This document shows, piece by piece, positions 1-10,339 of a stretch of 64,000 nucleotides of DNA. This stretch comes from Osmia lignaria lignaria. Taxonomy: Eukaryota > Arthropoda > Insecta > Hymenoptera > Megachilidae. The stretch lies in assembly GCF_051020975.1 (NCBI RefSeq), contig NC_135032.1, positions 310,001 to 374,000 on the forward strand, read 5' to 3'. Below the pieces are notes generated by a model. That model saw only the letters and a program-made list of their open reading frames with translations, searched no databases and had not been told where the DNA came from. A program made the translations under genes and the position numbers. Position 1 is the stretch's first letter. The number at the start of each line of letters is the position of its first letter.

Positions 1-146
1 CTTCGGAACTTTTAAATATCTCGATACATCTCGAAAACTACGCTTCTGATCAAAAAATATCATACAACCTAAATTGTAGGAAACATAATTCTCTACAAAA
101 AAGGTCTCTTAGCATTTTGCCATAGCTCGCTTCGTTTCCGAGATAT
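1..146 (+). repeat. Partial monomer at left edge (type B 3' end)
   Basis: This is the last 146 bp of a monomer cut by the window boundary. It carries CTCGATACATCTCG, CATACAACCTAAATTG and TTAGCATTTT. The same marker set recurs exactly 1932 bp later (from 1933) and again near 6120-6235 and 12250-12355. It therefore belongs to a higher-order unit that also starts at those places. Confidence 0.95.
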
Positions 147-1434
147 TTGCAGATATATCTCAAGGGAAGGGGCCTGACGGACATATTTCGAGATATTTCT
201 TCTTCTTGTTGTTCTTCTTCTGCACAGCTAAGCTGGAAGTGGCATTTGCAGCTCGCAATAGTGCAGAGTTATCTCAAAGAAAGGGGCCACGGTGTTTCTG
301 TATCTCTATTATGTTGGTGCGGCTTCGGAACTTTTAAATATCTTGATATATCTCGAGAACTACGCATCTGATCAAAAAATATCATAGAACATAAAAAGTA
401 GGAAACTTAATTCTCTACAAAAAAGGTCTCCTAACATTTTGCCATAGCTTGCTTCGTTTCCGAGATATTTGCAGATTTATCTCAAGGGAAGGGGCCTAAC
501 GGACATATTTCGAGATATTTCTTCTTCTTGTTGTTCTTCTTCTGCACAGCTAAACTGGAAGTGGCATTTCCAGCTCGCAATAGTGCAGAGTTATCTCAAA
601 GGGAGGGGCCACGGTGTTTCTGTATCTCTATTATGTTGGTGCGGCTTCGGAACTTTTAAATATCTTGATATATCTCGAGAACTACGCATCTGATCAAAAA
701 ATATCATAGAAGATAAAAAGTAGGAAACTTAATTCTCTACAAAAAAGGTCTCTTAACATTTTGCCATAGCTCGCTTCGTTTCCGAGATATTTGCAGATTT
801 ATCTCAAGGGAAGGGGCCTGACGGACATATTTCGAGATATTTCTTCTTCTTGTTGTTCTTCTTCTGCACAGCTAAGCTGGAAGTGGCATTTGCGGCTCGC
901 ACTAGTGCAGAGTTATCTCAAAGAAAGGGGCCACGGTGTTTCTGTATCCCTATTATGTTGGTGCGGCTTCGGAACTTTTAAATATCTCGATATATCTCGA
1001 AAACTACGCTTCGGATCAAAAAATATCATAGAACATAAATTGTAGGAAACATAATTCTCTACAAAAAACGTCTCTTAACATTTTGCCATAGCTCGCTTCG
1101 TTTCCGAGATATTTGCAGATTCAGCTCAAAGGAACTGGCCTGACGGACATATTTCGAGATATTCCTTCTTCTTGTTGTTCTTCCTCTGCACAGCTAAGCT
1201 GGAAGTGGCATTTGCGGCTCGCACTAGTGCAGAGTTATCTCAAAGAAAGGGGCCACGGTGTTTCTGTATCTCTATTATGTTGGTGCGGCTTCGGAACTTT
1301 TAAATATCTCGATATATCTCGAAAACTACGCTTCTGATCAAAAAATATCATAGAACATAAATTGTAGGAAACATAATTCTCTATAAAAAACGTCTCTTAA
1401 CATTTTGCCGTAGCTCGCTTCGTTTCCGAGATAT

Positions 1435-1756
1435 TTGCAGATTCAGCTCAAAGGAACTGGCCTGACGGACATATTTCGAGATATTTCTTCTTCTTGTTGT
1501 TCTTCCTCTGCACAGCTAAGCTGGAAGTGGCATTTGCGGCTCGCACTAGTGCAGAGTTATCTCAAAGAAAGGGGCCACGGTGTTTCTGTATCTCTATTAT
1601 GTTGGTGCGGCTTCGGAACTTTTAAATATCTCGATATATCTCGAAAACTACGCTTCTGATCAAAAAATATCATAGAACATAAATTGTAGGAAACAGAATT
1701 CTCTACAAAAAAGGTCTCTTAACATTTTGCCATAGCTCGCTTCGTTTCCGAGATAT
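1435..1756 (+). repeat. Representative type C monomer (CAGCTCAAAGGAACTGG 5' part)
   Basis: This variant replaces the usual ATTTATCTCAAGGGAAGGGG with ATTCAGCTCAAAGGAACTGG at the start of the monomer, and has TTCCTCTGCAC in place of TTCTTCTGCAC after the pyrimidine tract. The change breaks the GAGATA/TATCTC inverted pair of types A and B. Most C monomers have a type B second half, but C/A combinations also occur (3045, 20112, 38141), which indicates recombination within the monomer. Other clear C copies start at 1113, 12062, 13350, 16248, 21722, 23332, 29448 and 30414. Confidence 0.9.
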
Positions 1757-2080
1757 TTGCAGATATATCTCAAGGGAAGGGGCCTGACGGACATATTTCG
1801 AGATATTTCTTCTTCTTGTTGTTCTTCTTCTGCACAGCTAAGCTGGAAGTGGCATTTGCGGCTCGCACTAGTGCAGAGTTATCTCAAAGAAAGGGGCCAC
1901 GGTGTTTCTGTATCTCTATTATGTTGGTGCGGCTTCGGAACTTTTAAATATCTCGATACATCTCGAAAACTACGCTTCTGATCAAAAAATATCATACAAC
2001 CTAAATTGTAGGAAACATAATTCTCTACAAAAAAGGTCTCTTAGCATTTTGCCATAGCTCGCTTCGTTTCCGAGATATTT

Positions 2081-2220
2081 GCAGATATATCTCAAGGGAA
2101 GGGGCCTGACGGACATATTTCGAGATATTTCTTCTTCTTGTTGTTCTTCTTCTGCACAGCTAAGCTGGAAGTGGCATTTGCAGCTCGCAATAGTGCAGAG
2201 TTATCTCAAAGAAAGGGGCC
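2081..2220 (+). repeat. Internal duplicated module within the monomer (114-bp spacing)
   Basis: Inside each monomer a 26-bp segment occurs twice in direct orientation, 114 bp apart. In this copy it is at 2081-2106 and 2195-2220: GCAGAT(T/A)TATCTCAAGGG then AAGGGGCC, against GCAGAGTTATCTCAAAGA then AAGGGGCC. The typical match is 23 of 26. The sequence just before each copy is also related (CATTTTGCCATAGCTCGC versus CATTTGCAGCTCGC). The present 322-bp unit therefore probably contains an old partial duplication. This is direct observation; the evolutionary order is inferred. Confidence 0.85.
2128..2159 (+). repeat. TTC/TTG triplet pyrimidine tract ending in CACAG
   Basis: About 26 nt of nearly pure T and C triplets interrupted by two TTG-type units, followed by GCACAG. 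It is one of the least variable parts of the monomer and recurs in every copy. Variants are limited to TTCCTCTGC in type C, GTTATTC at 38785 and 39429, and a few single changes such as 36588 and 58810. It may be a simple-sequence remnant or a protein-binding element; the sequence alone does not say. Confidence 0.8.
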
Positions 2221-3294
2221 ACGGTGTTTCTGTATCTCTATTATGTTGGTGCGGCTTCGGAACTTTTAAATATCTTGATATATCTCGAGAACTACGCATC
2301 TGATCAAAAAATATCATAGAACATAAAAAGTAGGAAACTTAATTCTCTACAAAAAAGGTCTCCTAACATTTTGCCATAGCTTGCTTCGTTTCCGAGATAT
2401 TTGCAGATTTATCTCAAGGGAAGGGGCCTAACGGACATATTTCGAGATATTTCTTCTTCTTGTTGTTCTTCTTCTGCACAGCTAAACTGGAAGTGGCATT
2501 TCCAGCTGGCAATAGTGCAGAGTTATCTCAAAGAGAGGGGCCACGGTGTTTCTGTATCTCTATTATGTTGGTGCGGCTTCGGAACTTTTAAATATCTTGA
2601 TATATCTCGAGAACTACGCATCTGATCAAAAAATATCATAGAAGATAAAAAGTAGGAAACTTAATTCTCTACAAAAAAGGTCTCTTAACATTTTGCCATA
2701 GCTCGCTTCGTTTCCGAGATATTTGCAGATTTATCTCAAGGGAAGGGGCCTGACGGACATATTTCGAGATATTTCTTCTTCTTGTTGTTCTTCTTCTGCA
2801 CAGCTAAGCTGGAAGTGGCATTTGCGGCTCGCACTAGTGCAGAGTTATCTCAAAGAAAGGGGCCACGGTGTTTCTGTATCCCTATTATGTTGGTGCGGCT
2901 TCGGAACTTTTAAATATCTCGATATATCTCGAAAACTACGCTTCGGATCAAAAAATATCATAGAACATGAATTGTAGGAAACATAATTCTCTACAAAAAA
3001 CGTCTCTTAACATTTTGCCATAGCTCGCTTCGTTTCCGAGATATTTGCAGATTCAGCTCAAAGGAACTGGCCTGACGGACATATTTCGAGATATTTCTTC
3101 TTCTTGTTGTTCTTCCTCTGCACAGCTAAGCTGGAAGTGGCATTTGCAGCTCGCAATAGTGCAGAGTTATCTCAAAGAAAGGGGCCACGGTGTTTCTGTA
3201 TCTCTATTATGTTGGTGCGGCTTCGGAACTTTTAAATATCTTGATATATCTCGAGAACTACGCATCTGATCAAAAAATATCATAGAACATAAAA

Positions 3295-5830
3295 AGTAGG
3301 AAACTTAATTCTCTACAAAAAAGGTCTCTTAACATTTTGCCATAGCTCTCTTCGTTTCCGAGATATTTGCAGATTTATCTCAAGGGAAGGGGCCTGACGG
3401 ACATATTTCGAGATATTTCTTCTTCTTGTTGTTCTTCTTCTGCACAGCTAAGCTGGAAGTGGCATTTGCAGCTCGCAATAGTGCAGAGTTATCTCAAAGA
3501 AAGGGGCCACGGTGTTTCTGTATCTCTATTATGTTGGTGCGGCTTCGGAACATTTAAATATCTTGATATATCTCGAGAACTACGCATCTGATCAAAAAAT
3601 ATCATAGAACATAAAAAGTAGGAAACTTAATTCTCTACAAAAAAGGTCTCTTAACATTTTGCCATAGCTCGCTTCGTTTCCGAGATATTTGCAGATTTAT
3701 CTCAAGGGAAGGGGCCTGACGGACATATTTCGAGATATTTCTTCTTCTTGTTGTTCTTCTTCTGCACAGCTAAGCTGGAAGTGGCATTTGCAGCGCGCAA
3801 TAGTGCAGAGTTATCTCAAAGAAAGGGGCCACGGTGTTTCTGTATCTCTATTATGTTGGTGCGGCTTCGGAACTTTTAAATATCTTGATATATCTCGAGA
3901 ACTACGCATCTGATCAAAAAATATCATACTACATAAGAAGTAGGAAACTTAATTCTCTACAAAAAAGGTCTCTTTACATTTTCCCATAGCTCGCTTCGTT
4001 TCCGAGATATTTGCAGATTTATCTCAAGGGAAGGGGCCTGACGGACATATTTCGAGATATTTCTTCTTCTTGTTGTTCTTCTTCTGCACAGCTAAGCTGG
4101 AAGTGGCATTTGCAGCGCGCAATAGTGCAGAGTTATCTCAAAGAAAGGGGCCACGGTGTTTCTGTATCTCTATTATATTGGTGCGGCTTCGGAACTTTTA
4201 AATATCTTGATATATCTCGAGAACTACGCATCTGATCAAAAAATATCATACTACATAAAAAGTAGGAAACTTAATTCTCTACAAGAAAGGTCTCTAAACA
4301 TTTTGCCATAGCTCGCTTCGTTTCCGAGATATTTGCAGATTTATCTCAAGGGAAGGGGCCTGACGGACATATTTCGAGATATTTCTTCTTCTTGTTGTTC
4401 TTCTTCTGCACAGCTAAGCTGGAGGTGGCATTTGCAGCTCGCAATAGTGCAGAGTTATCTCAAAGAAAGGGGCCACGGTGTTTCTGTATCTCTATTATGT
4501 TGGTGCGGCTTCGGAACTTTTAAATATCTTGATATATCTCGAGAACTACGCATCTGATCAAAAAATATCATAGAACATGAAAAGTAGGAAACTTAATTCT
4601 CTACAAAAAAGGTCTCTTAACATTTTGCCATAGCTCGCTTCGTTTCCGAGATATTTGCAGATTTATCTCAAGGGAAGGGGCCTGACGGACATATTTCGAG
4701 ATATTTCTTCTTCTTGTTGTTCTTCTTCTGCACAGCTGAGCTGGAAGTGGCATTTGCAGGTCGCAATAGTGCAGAGTTATCTCAAAGAAAGGGGCCACGG
4801 TGTTTCTGTATCTCTATTATGTTGGTGCGGCTTCGGAACTTTTAAATATCTTGATATATCTCGAGAACTACGCATCTGATCAAAAAATATCATAGAACGT
4901 AAATTGTAGGAAACATTATTCTCTACAAAGAAGGTCTCTTAACATTTTGCCATAGCTCGCTTCGTTTCCGAGATATTTGCAGATTTATCTCAAGGGAAGG
5001 GGCCTGACGGACATATTTCGAGATATTTCTTCTTCTTGTTGTTCTTCTTCTGCACAGCTAAGCTGGAAGTGGCATTTGCAGCGCGCAATAGTGCAGAGTT
5101 ATCTCAAAGAAAGGGGCCACGGTGTTTCTGTATCTCTATTATGTTGGTGCGGCTTCGGAACTTTTAAATATCTTGATATGTCTCGAGAACTACGCATCTG
5201 ATCAAAAAATATCATACTACATAAAAAGTAGGAAACTTAATTCTCTACAAGAAAGGTCTCTAAAGATTTTGCCATAGCTCGCTTCGTTTCCGAGATATTT
5301 GCAGATTTATCTCAAGGGAAGGGGCCTGACGGACATATTTCGAGATATTTCTTCTTCTTGTTGTTCTTCTTCTGCACAGCTAAGCTGGAAGTGGCATTTG
5401 CGGCTCGCACTAGTGCAGAGTTATCTCAAAGAAAGGGGCCACGGTGTTTCTGTATCTCTATTATGTTGGTGCGGCTTCGGAACTTTTAAATATCTCGATA
5501 TATCTCGAAAACTACGCATCGGATCAAAAAATATCATAGAACATAAAAAGTAGGAAACTTAATTCTCTACAAAAAAGGTCTCTTAACATTTTGCCATAGC
5601 TCGCTTCGTTTCCGAGATATTTGCAGATTTATCTCAAGGGAAGGGGCCTGTCGGACATATTTCGAGATATTTCTTCTTCTTGTTGTTCTTCTTCTGCACA
5701 GCTACGCTGGAAGTGGCATTTGCGGCTCGCACTAGTGCAGAGTTATCTCAAAGAAAGGGGCCACGGTGTTTCTGTATCTCTATTATGTTGGTGCGGCTTC
5801 GGAACTTTTAAATATCTCGATATATCTCGA
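3295..5830 (+). repeat. Segmental block copy 1 (paired with 7804-10339)
   Basis: About 2.54 kb, eight monomers, that recur 4509 bp downstream. Shared private variants include GCAGCGCGC (3793, 4114), TTATATTGG (4171), TTTTCCCATAG (3980), GGAGGTGG (4422), type E at 4655, GATATGTC (5177), AAAGATTTTG (5263) and the TGTCGGAC/GCTACGCTGG pair of the monomer at 5621. I count four differences between copies (3552, 4546, 4930, 5521 and their partners). The offset is 14 monomers plus the 1-bp insertion at 6516, so the insertion lies between the copies. Confidence 0.9.
4655..4976 (+). repeat. Representative type E monomer (GCTGAGCTGG, GCAGGTCGC)
   Basis: Type E has GCTGAGCTGG for GCTAAGCTGG and GCAGGTCGC for GCAGCTCGC. 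The first change also removes a stop codon on the minus strand, giving an incidental 65-codon open frame there that starts at GTG. Copies lie at 4655 and 9164 on the left and at 39751, 41683, 48445, 50699, 52309, 55529, 59071, 59715, 61325, 61969 and 63579 on the right. Some have an A-type and some a B-type second half. Confidence 0.88.
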
Positions 5831-6510
5831 AAACTACGCTTCTGATCAAAAAATATCATAGAACATAAATTGTAGGAAACAGAATTCTCTACAAAAAAGG
5901 TCTCTTAACATTTTGCCATAGCTCGCTTCGTTTCCGAGATATTTGCAGATATATCTCAAGGGAATGGGCCTGACGGACATATTTCGAGATATTTCTTCTT
6001 CTTGTTGTTCTTCTTCTGCACAGCTAAGCTGGAAGTGGCATTTGCGGCTCGCACTAGTGCAGAGTTATCTCAAAGAAAGGGGCCACGGTGTTTCTGTATC
6101 TCTATTATGTTGGTGCGGCTTCGGAACTTTTAAATATCTCGATACATCTCGAAAACTACGCTTCTGATCAAAAAATATCATACAACCTAAATTGTAGGAA
6201 ACATAATTCTCTACAAAAAAGGTCTCTTAGCATTTTGCCATAGCTCGCTTCGTTTCCGAGATATTTGCAGATATATCTCAAGGGAAGGGGCCTGACGGAC
6301 ATATTTCGAGATATTTCTTCTTCTTGTTGTTCTTCTTCTGCACAGCTAAGCTGGAAGTGGCATTTGCAGCTCGCAATAGTGCAGAGTTATCTCAAAGAAA
6401 GGGGCCACGGTGTTTCTGTATCTCTATTATGTTGGTGCGGCTTCGGAACTTTTAAATATCTTGATATATCTCGAGAACTACGCATCTGATCAAAAAATAT
6501 CATAGAACAT

Positions 6511-6520
6511 AAAAAGGTAG
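6511..6520 (+). repeat. Single-base insertion in the array (+1 G)
   Basis: The sequence reads AAAAAGGTAG where other copies read AAAAAGTAGG. This gives a 323-bp step between the monomers at 6265 and 6588. It is the only net gain in the array and was not spread to other monomers, so it is recent or a consensus error. Confidence 0.9.
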
Positions 6521-7803
6521 GAAACTTAATTCTCTACAAAAAAGGTCTCCTAACATTTTGCCATAGCTTGCTTCGTTTCCGAGATATTTGCAGATTTATC
6601 TCAAGGGAAGGGGCCTAACGGACATATTTCGAGATATTTCTTCTTCTTGTTGTTCTTCTTCTGCACAGCTAAACTGGAAGTGGCATTTCCAGCTGGCAAT
6701 AGTGCAGAGTTATCTCAAAGAGAGGGGCCACGGTGTTTCTGTATCTCTATTATGTTGGTGCGGCTTCGGAACTTTTAAATATCTTGATATATCTCGAGAA
6801 CTACGCATCTGATCAAAAAATATCATAGAAGATAAAAAGTAGGAAACTTAATTCTCTACAAAAAAGGTCTCTTAACATTTTGCCATAGCTCGCTTCGTTT
6901 CCGAGATATTTGCAGATTTATCTCAAGGGAAGGGGCCTGACGGACATATTTCGAGATATTTCTTCTTCTTGTTGTTCTTCTTCTGCACAGCTAAGCTGGA
7001 AGTGGCATTTGCGGCTCGCACTAGTGCAGAGTTATCTCAAAGAAAGGGGCCACGGTGTTTCTGTATCCCTATTATGTTGGTGCGGCTTCGGAACTTTTAA
7101 ATATCTCGATATATCTCGAAAACTACGCTTCGGATCAAAAAATATCATAGAACATAAATTGTAGCAAACATAATTCTCTACAAAAAACGTCTCTTAACAT
7201 TTTGCCATAGCTCGCTTCGTTTCCGAGATATTTGCAGATTTATCTCAAGGGAAGGGGCCTGACGGACATATTTCGAGATATTTCTTCTTCTTGTTGTTCT
7301 TCTTCTGCACAGCTAAGCTGGAAGTGGCATTTGCGGCTCGCACTAGTGCAGAGTTATCTCACAGAAAGGGGCCACGGTGTTTCTGTATCTCTATTATGTT
7401 GGTGCGGCTTCGGAACTTTTAAATATCTCGATATATCTCGAAAACTACGCTTCTGATCAAAAAATATCATAGAACATAAATTGTAGGAAACATAATTCTC
7501 TACAAAAAAGGTCTCTTAACATTTTGCCATAGCTCGCTTCGTTTCCGAGATATTTGCAGATATATCTCAAGGGAAGGGGCCTGACGGACATATTTCGAGA
7601 TATTTCTTCTTCTTGTTGTTCTTCTTCTGCACAGCTAAGCTGGAAGTGGCATTTGCGGCTCGCACTAGTGCAGAGTTATCTCAAAGAAAGGGGCCACGGT
7701 GTTTCTGTATCCCTATTATGTTGGTGCGGCTTCGGAACTTTTAAATATCTCGATATATCTCGAAAACTACGCTTCTGATCAAAAAATATCATAGAACATA
7801 AAT

Positions 7804-10339
7804 TGTAGGAAACTTAATTCTCTACAAAAAAGGTCTCTTAACATTTTGCCATAGCTCTCTTCGTTTCCGAGATATTTGCAGATTTATCTCAAGGGAAGGG
7901 GCCTGACGGACATATTTCGAGATATTTCTTCTTCTTGTTGTTCTTCTTCTGCACAGCTAAGCTGGAAGTGGCATTTGCAGCTCGCAATAGTGCAGAGTTA
8001 TCTCAAAGAAAGGGGCCACGGTGTTTCTGTATCTCTATTATGTTGGTGCGGCTTCGGAACTTTTAAATATCTTGATATATCTCGAGAACTACGCATCTGA
8101 TCAAAAAATATCATAGAACATAAAAAGTAGGAAACTTAATTCTCTACAAAAAAGGTCTCTTAACATTTTGCCATAGCTCGCTTCGTTTCCGAGATATTTG
8201 CAGATTTATCTCAAGGGAAGGGGCCTGACGGACATATTTCGAGATATTTCTTCTTCTTGTTGTTCTTCTTCTGCACAGCTAAGCTGGAAGTGGCATTTGC
8301 AGCGCGCAATAGTGCAGAGTTATCTCAAAGAAAGGGGCCACGGTGTTTCTGTATCTCTATTATGTTGGTGCGGCTTCGGAACTTTTAAATATCTTGATAT
8401 ATCTCGAGAACTACGCATCTGATCAAAAAATATCATACTACATAAGAAGTAGGAAACTTAATTCTCTACAAAAAAGGTCTCTTTACATTTTCCCATAGCT
8501 CGCTTCGTTTCCGAGATATTTGCAGATTTATCTCAAGGGAAGGGGCCTGACGGACATATTTCGAGATATTTCTTCTTCTTGTTGTTCTTCTTCTGCACAG
8601 CTAAGCTGGAAGTGGCATTTGCAGCGCGCAATAGTGCAGAGTTATCTCAAAGAAAGGGGCCACGGTGTTTCTGTATCTCTATTATATTGGTGCGGCTTCG
8701 GAACTTTTAAATATCTTGATATATCTCGAGAACTACGCATCTGATCAAAAAATATCATACTACATAAAAAGTAGGAAACTTAATTCTCTACAAGAAAGGT
8801 CTCTAAACATTTTGCCATAGCTCGCTTCGTTTCCGAGATATTTGCAGATTTATCTCAAGGGAAGGGGCCTGACGGACATATTTCGAGATATTTCTTCTTC
8901 TTGTTGTTCTTCTTCTGCACAGCTAAGCTGGAGGTGGCATTTGCAGCTCGCAATAGTGCAGAGTTATCTCAAAGAAAGGGGCCACGGTGTTTCTGTATCT
9001 CTATTATGTTGGTGCGGCTTCGGAACTTTTAAATATCTTGATATATCTCGAGAATTACGCATCTGATCAAAAAATATCATAGAACATGAAAAGTAGGAAA
9101 CTTAATTCTCTACAAAAAAGGTCTCTTAACATTTTGCCATAGCTCGCTTCGTTTCCGAGATATTTGCAGATTTATCTCAAGGGAAGGGGCCTGACGGACA
9201 TATTTCGAGATATTTCTTCTTCTTGTTGTTCTTCTTCTGCACAGCTGAGCTGGAAGTGGCATTTGCAGGTCGCAATAGTGCAGAGTTATCTCAAAGAAAG
9301 GGGCCACGGTGTTTCTGTATCTCTATTATGTTGGTGCGGCTTCGGAACTTTTAAATATCTTGATATATCTCGAGAACTACGCATCTGATCAAAAAATATC
9401 ATAGAACGTAAATTGTAGGAAACATTATTCTCTACAAAAAAGGTCTCTTAACATTTTGCCATAGCTCGCTTCGTTTCCGAGATATTTGCAGATTTATCTC
9501 AAGGGAAGGGGCCTGACGGACATATTTCGAGATATTTCTTCTTCTTGTTGTTCTTCTTCTGCACAGCTAAGCTGGAAGTGGCATTTGCAGCGCGCAATAG
9601 TGCAGAGTTATCTCAAAGAAAGGGGCCACGGTGTTTCTGTATCTCTATTATGTTGGTGCGGCTTCGGAACTTTTAAATATCTTGATATGTCTCGAGAACT
9701 ACGCATCTGATCAAAAAATATCATACTACATAAAAAGTAGGAAACTTAATTCTCTACAAGAAAGGTCTCTAAAGATTTTGCCATAGCTCGCTTCGTTTCC
9801 GAGATATTTGCAGATTTATCTCAAGGGAAGGGGCCTGACGGACATATTTCGAGATATTTCTTCTTCTTGTTGTTCTTCTTCTGCACAGCTAAGCTGGAAG
9901 TGGCATTTGCGGCTCGCACTAGTGCAGAGTTATCTCAAAGAAAGGGGCCACGGTGTTTCTGTATCTCTATTATGTTGGTGCGGCTTCGGAACTTTTAAAT
10001 ATCTCGATATATCTCGAAAACTACGCATCTGATCAAAAAATATCATAGAACATAAAAAGTAGGAAACTTAATTCTCTACAAAAAAGGTCTCTTAACATTT
10101 TGCCATAGCTCGCTTCGTTTCCGAGATATTTGCAGATTTATCTCAAGGGAAGGGGCCTGTCGGACATATTTCGAGATATTTCTTCTTCTTGTTGTTCTTC
10201 TTCTGCACAGCTACGCTGGAAGTGGCATTTGCGGCTCGCACTAGTGCAGAGTTATCTCAAAGAAAGGGGCCACGGTGTTTCTGTATCTCTATTATGTTGG
10301 TGCGGCTTCGGAACTTTTAAATATCTCGATATATCTCGA
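7804..10339 (+). repeat. Segmental block copy 2 (paired with 3295-5830)
   Basis: Second copy of the eight-monomer block described at 3295-5830. Its flanks differ: the left flank is a type B monomer (7554) where copy 1 has a C/A chimera, and after about 10340 the copies diverge gradually (CGAAATCTACG, AAACATAATTC, AAGGGG, TCCCTATT). The ends look like sites of exchange with other monomers and not like insertion boundaries: the 322-bp phase is unbroken and no target-site duplication is visible. Confidence 0.9.

Larger units (their letters stand above)
2079..2400 (+). repeat. Representative type A monomer
   Basis: A reference copy for the type A majority variant. In order it holds: an inverted pair GAGATAT/ATATCTC around the chosen start; the first copy of an internal module (2081-2106); a pyrimidine tract of TTC and TTG triplets (2128-2153) ending in CACAG; the A-specific CAGCTCGCAATAGTG; the second internal module copy (2195-2220); ATTATGTTGGTGCGGCTTCGG; the A-specific CTTGATATATCTCGAG; and an A-tract cluster (2306-2356) that includes the A-specific CATAAAAAG. 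The only regular ATG on this strand opens just eight codons before TAA. Base counts by hand: G 65, C 61, CpG 11 in 322 bp. Confidence 0.93.
1..3147 (+). repeat. Hexamer (1932-bp) higher-order duplication, left edge
   Basis: Positions 1-1215 align to 1933-3147 at an offset of exactly six monomers. I count four differences (576, 602, 1037 and 1165 against their partners). The shared order is B (GATACATC), A, D, B with TTCGGATC, then C. The match stops inside the monomer starting at 3045, where the second copy switches to a type A second half. A further partial copy of the B, A, D, B run occupies about 5943-7231, offset 4186-4187 bp from the second copy because of the 1-bp insertion near 6516. 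Confidence 0.9.

Noticed and set aside
2128..2153. Expanded TTC trinucleotide microsatellite
   Set aside because: The tract is short, interrupted by TTG units, and nearly constant in length across 198 copies. It does not behave like an unstable microsatellite.
2321..2356. Polyadenylation signal or promoter in the A-rich segment
   Set aside because: No AATAAA or ATTAAA in the consensus segment. The ATATAT and A-tract strings are too generic to call a TATA box, and no transcript evidence is available.
2041..2400. CENP-B box
   Set aside because: CTTCGTTTCCGAG and TTTCGAGATATTTC begin like the box (TTCG, and an A five bases on in the second), but neither has the required CGGG. The full core is not present on the strand checked in the consensus.
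4601..4798. Minus-strand 65-codon open frame, also at 9110, 39697, 41629, 48391, 50645, 52255 and 55475
   Set aside because: It starts at GTG and exists only because the type E change GCTGAGC removes a minus-strand stop. Basic, arginine-rich composition comes from reading the TTC/TTG tract region in reverse. No independent coding evidence.
3295..10339. Transposon-mediated duplication of the 3295-5830 block
   Set aside because: There are no terminal inverted repeats, target-site duplications or unrelated sequence at the boundaries, and the 322-bp phase continues across them. Homologous exchange explains it better.
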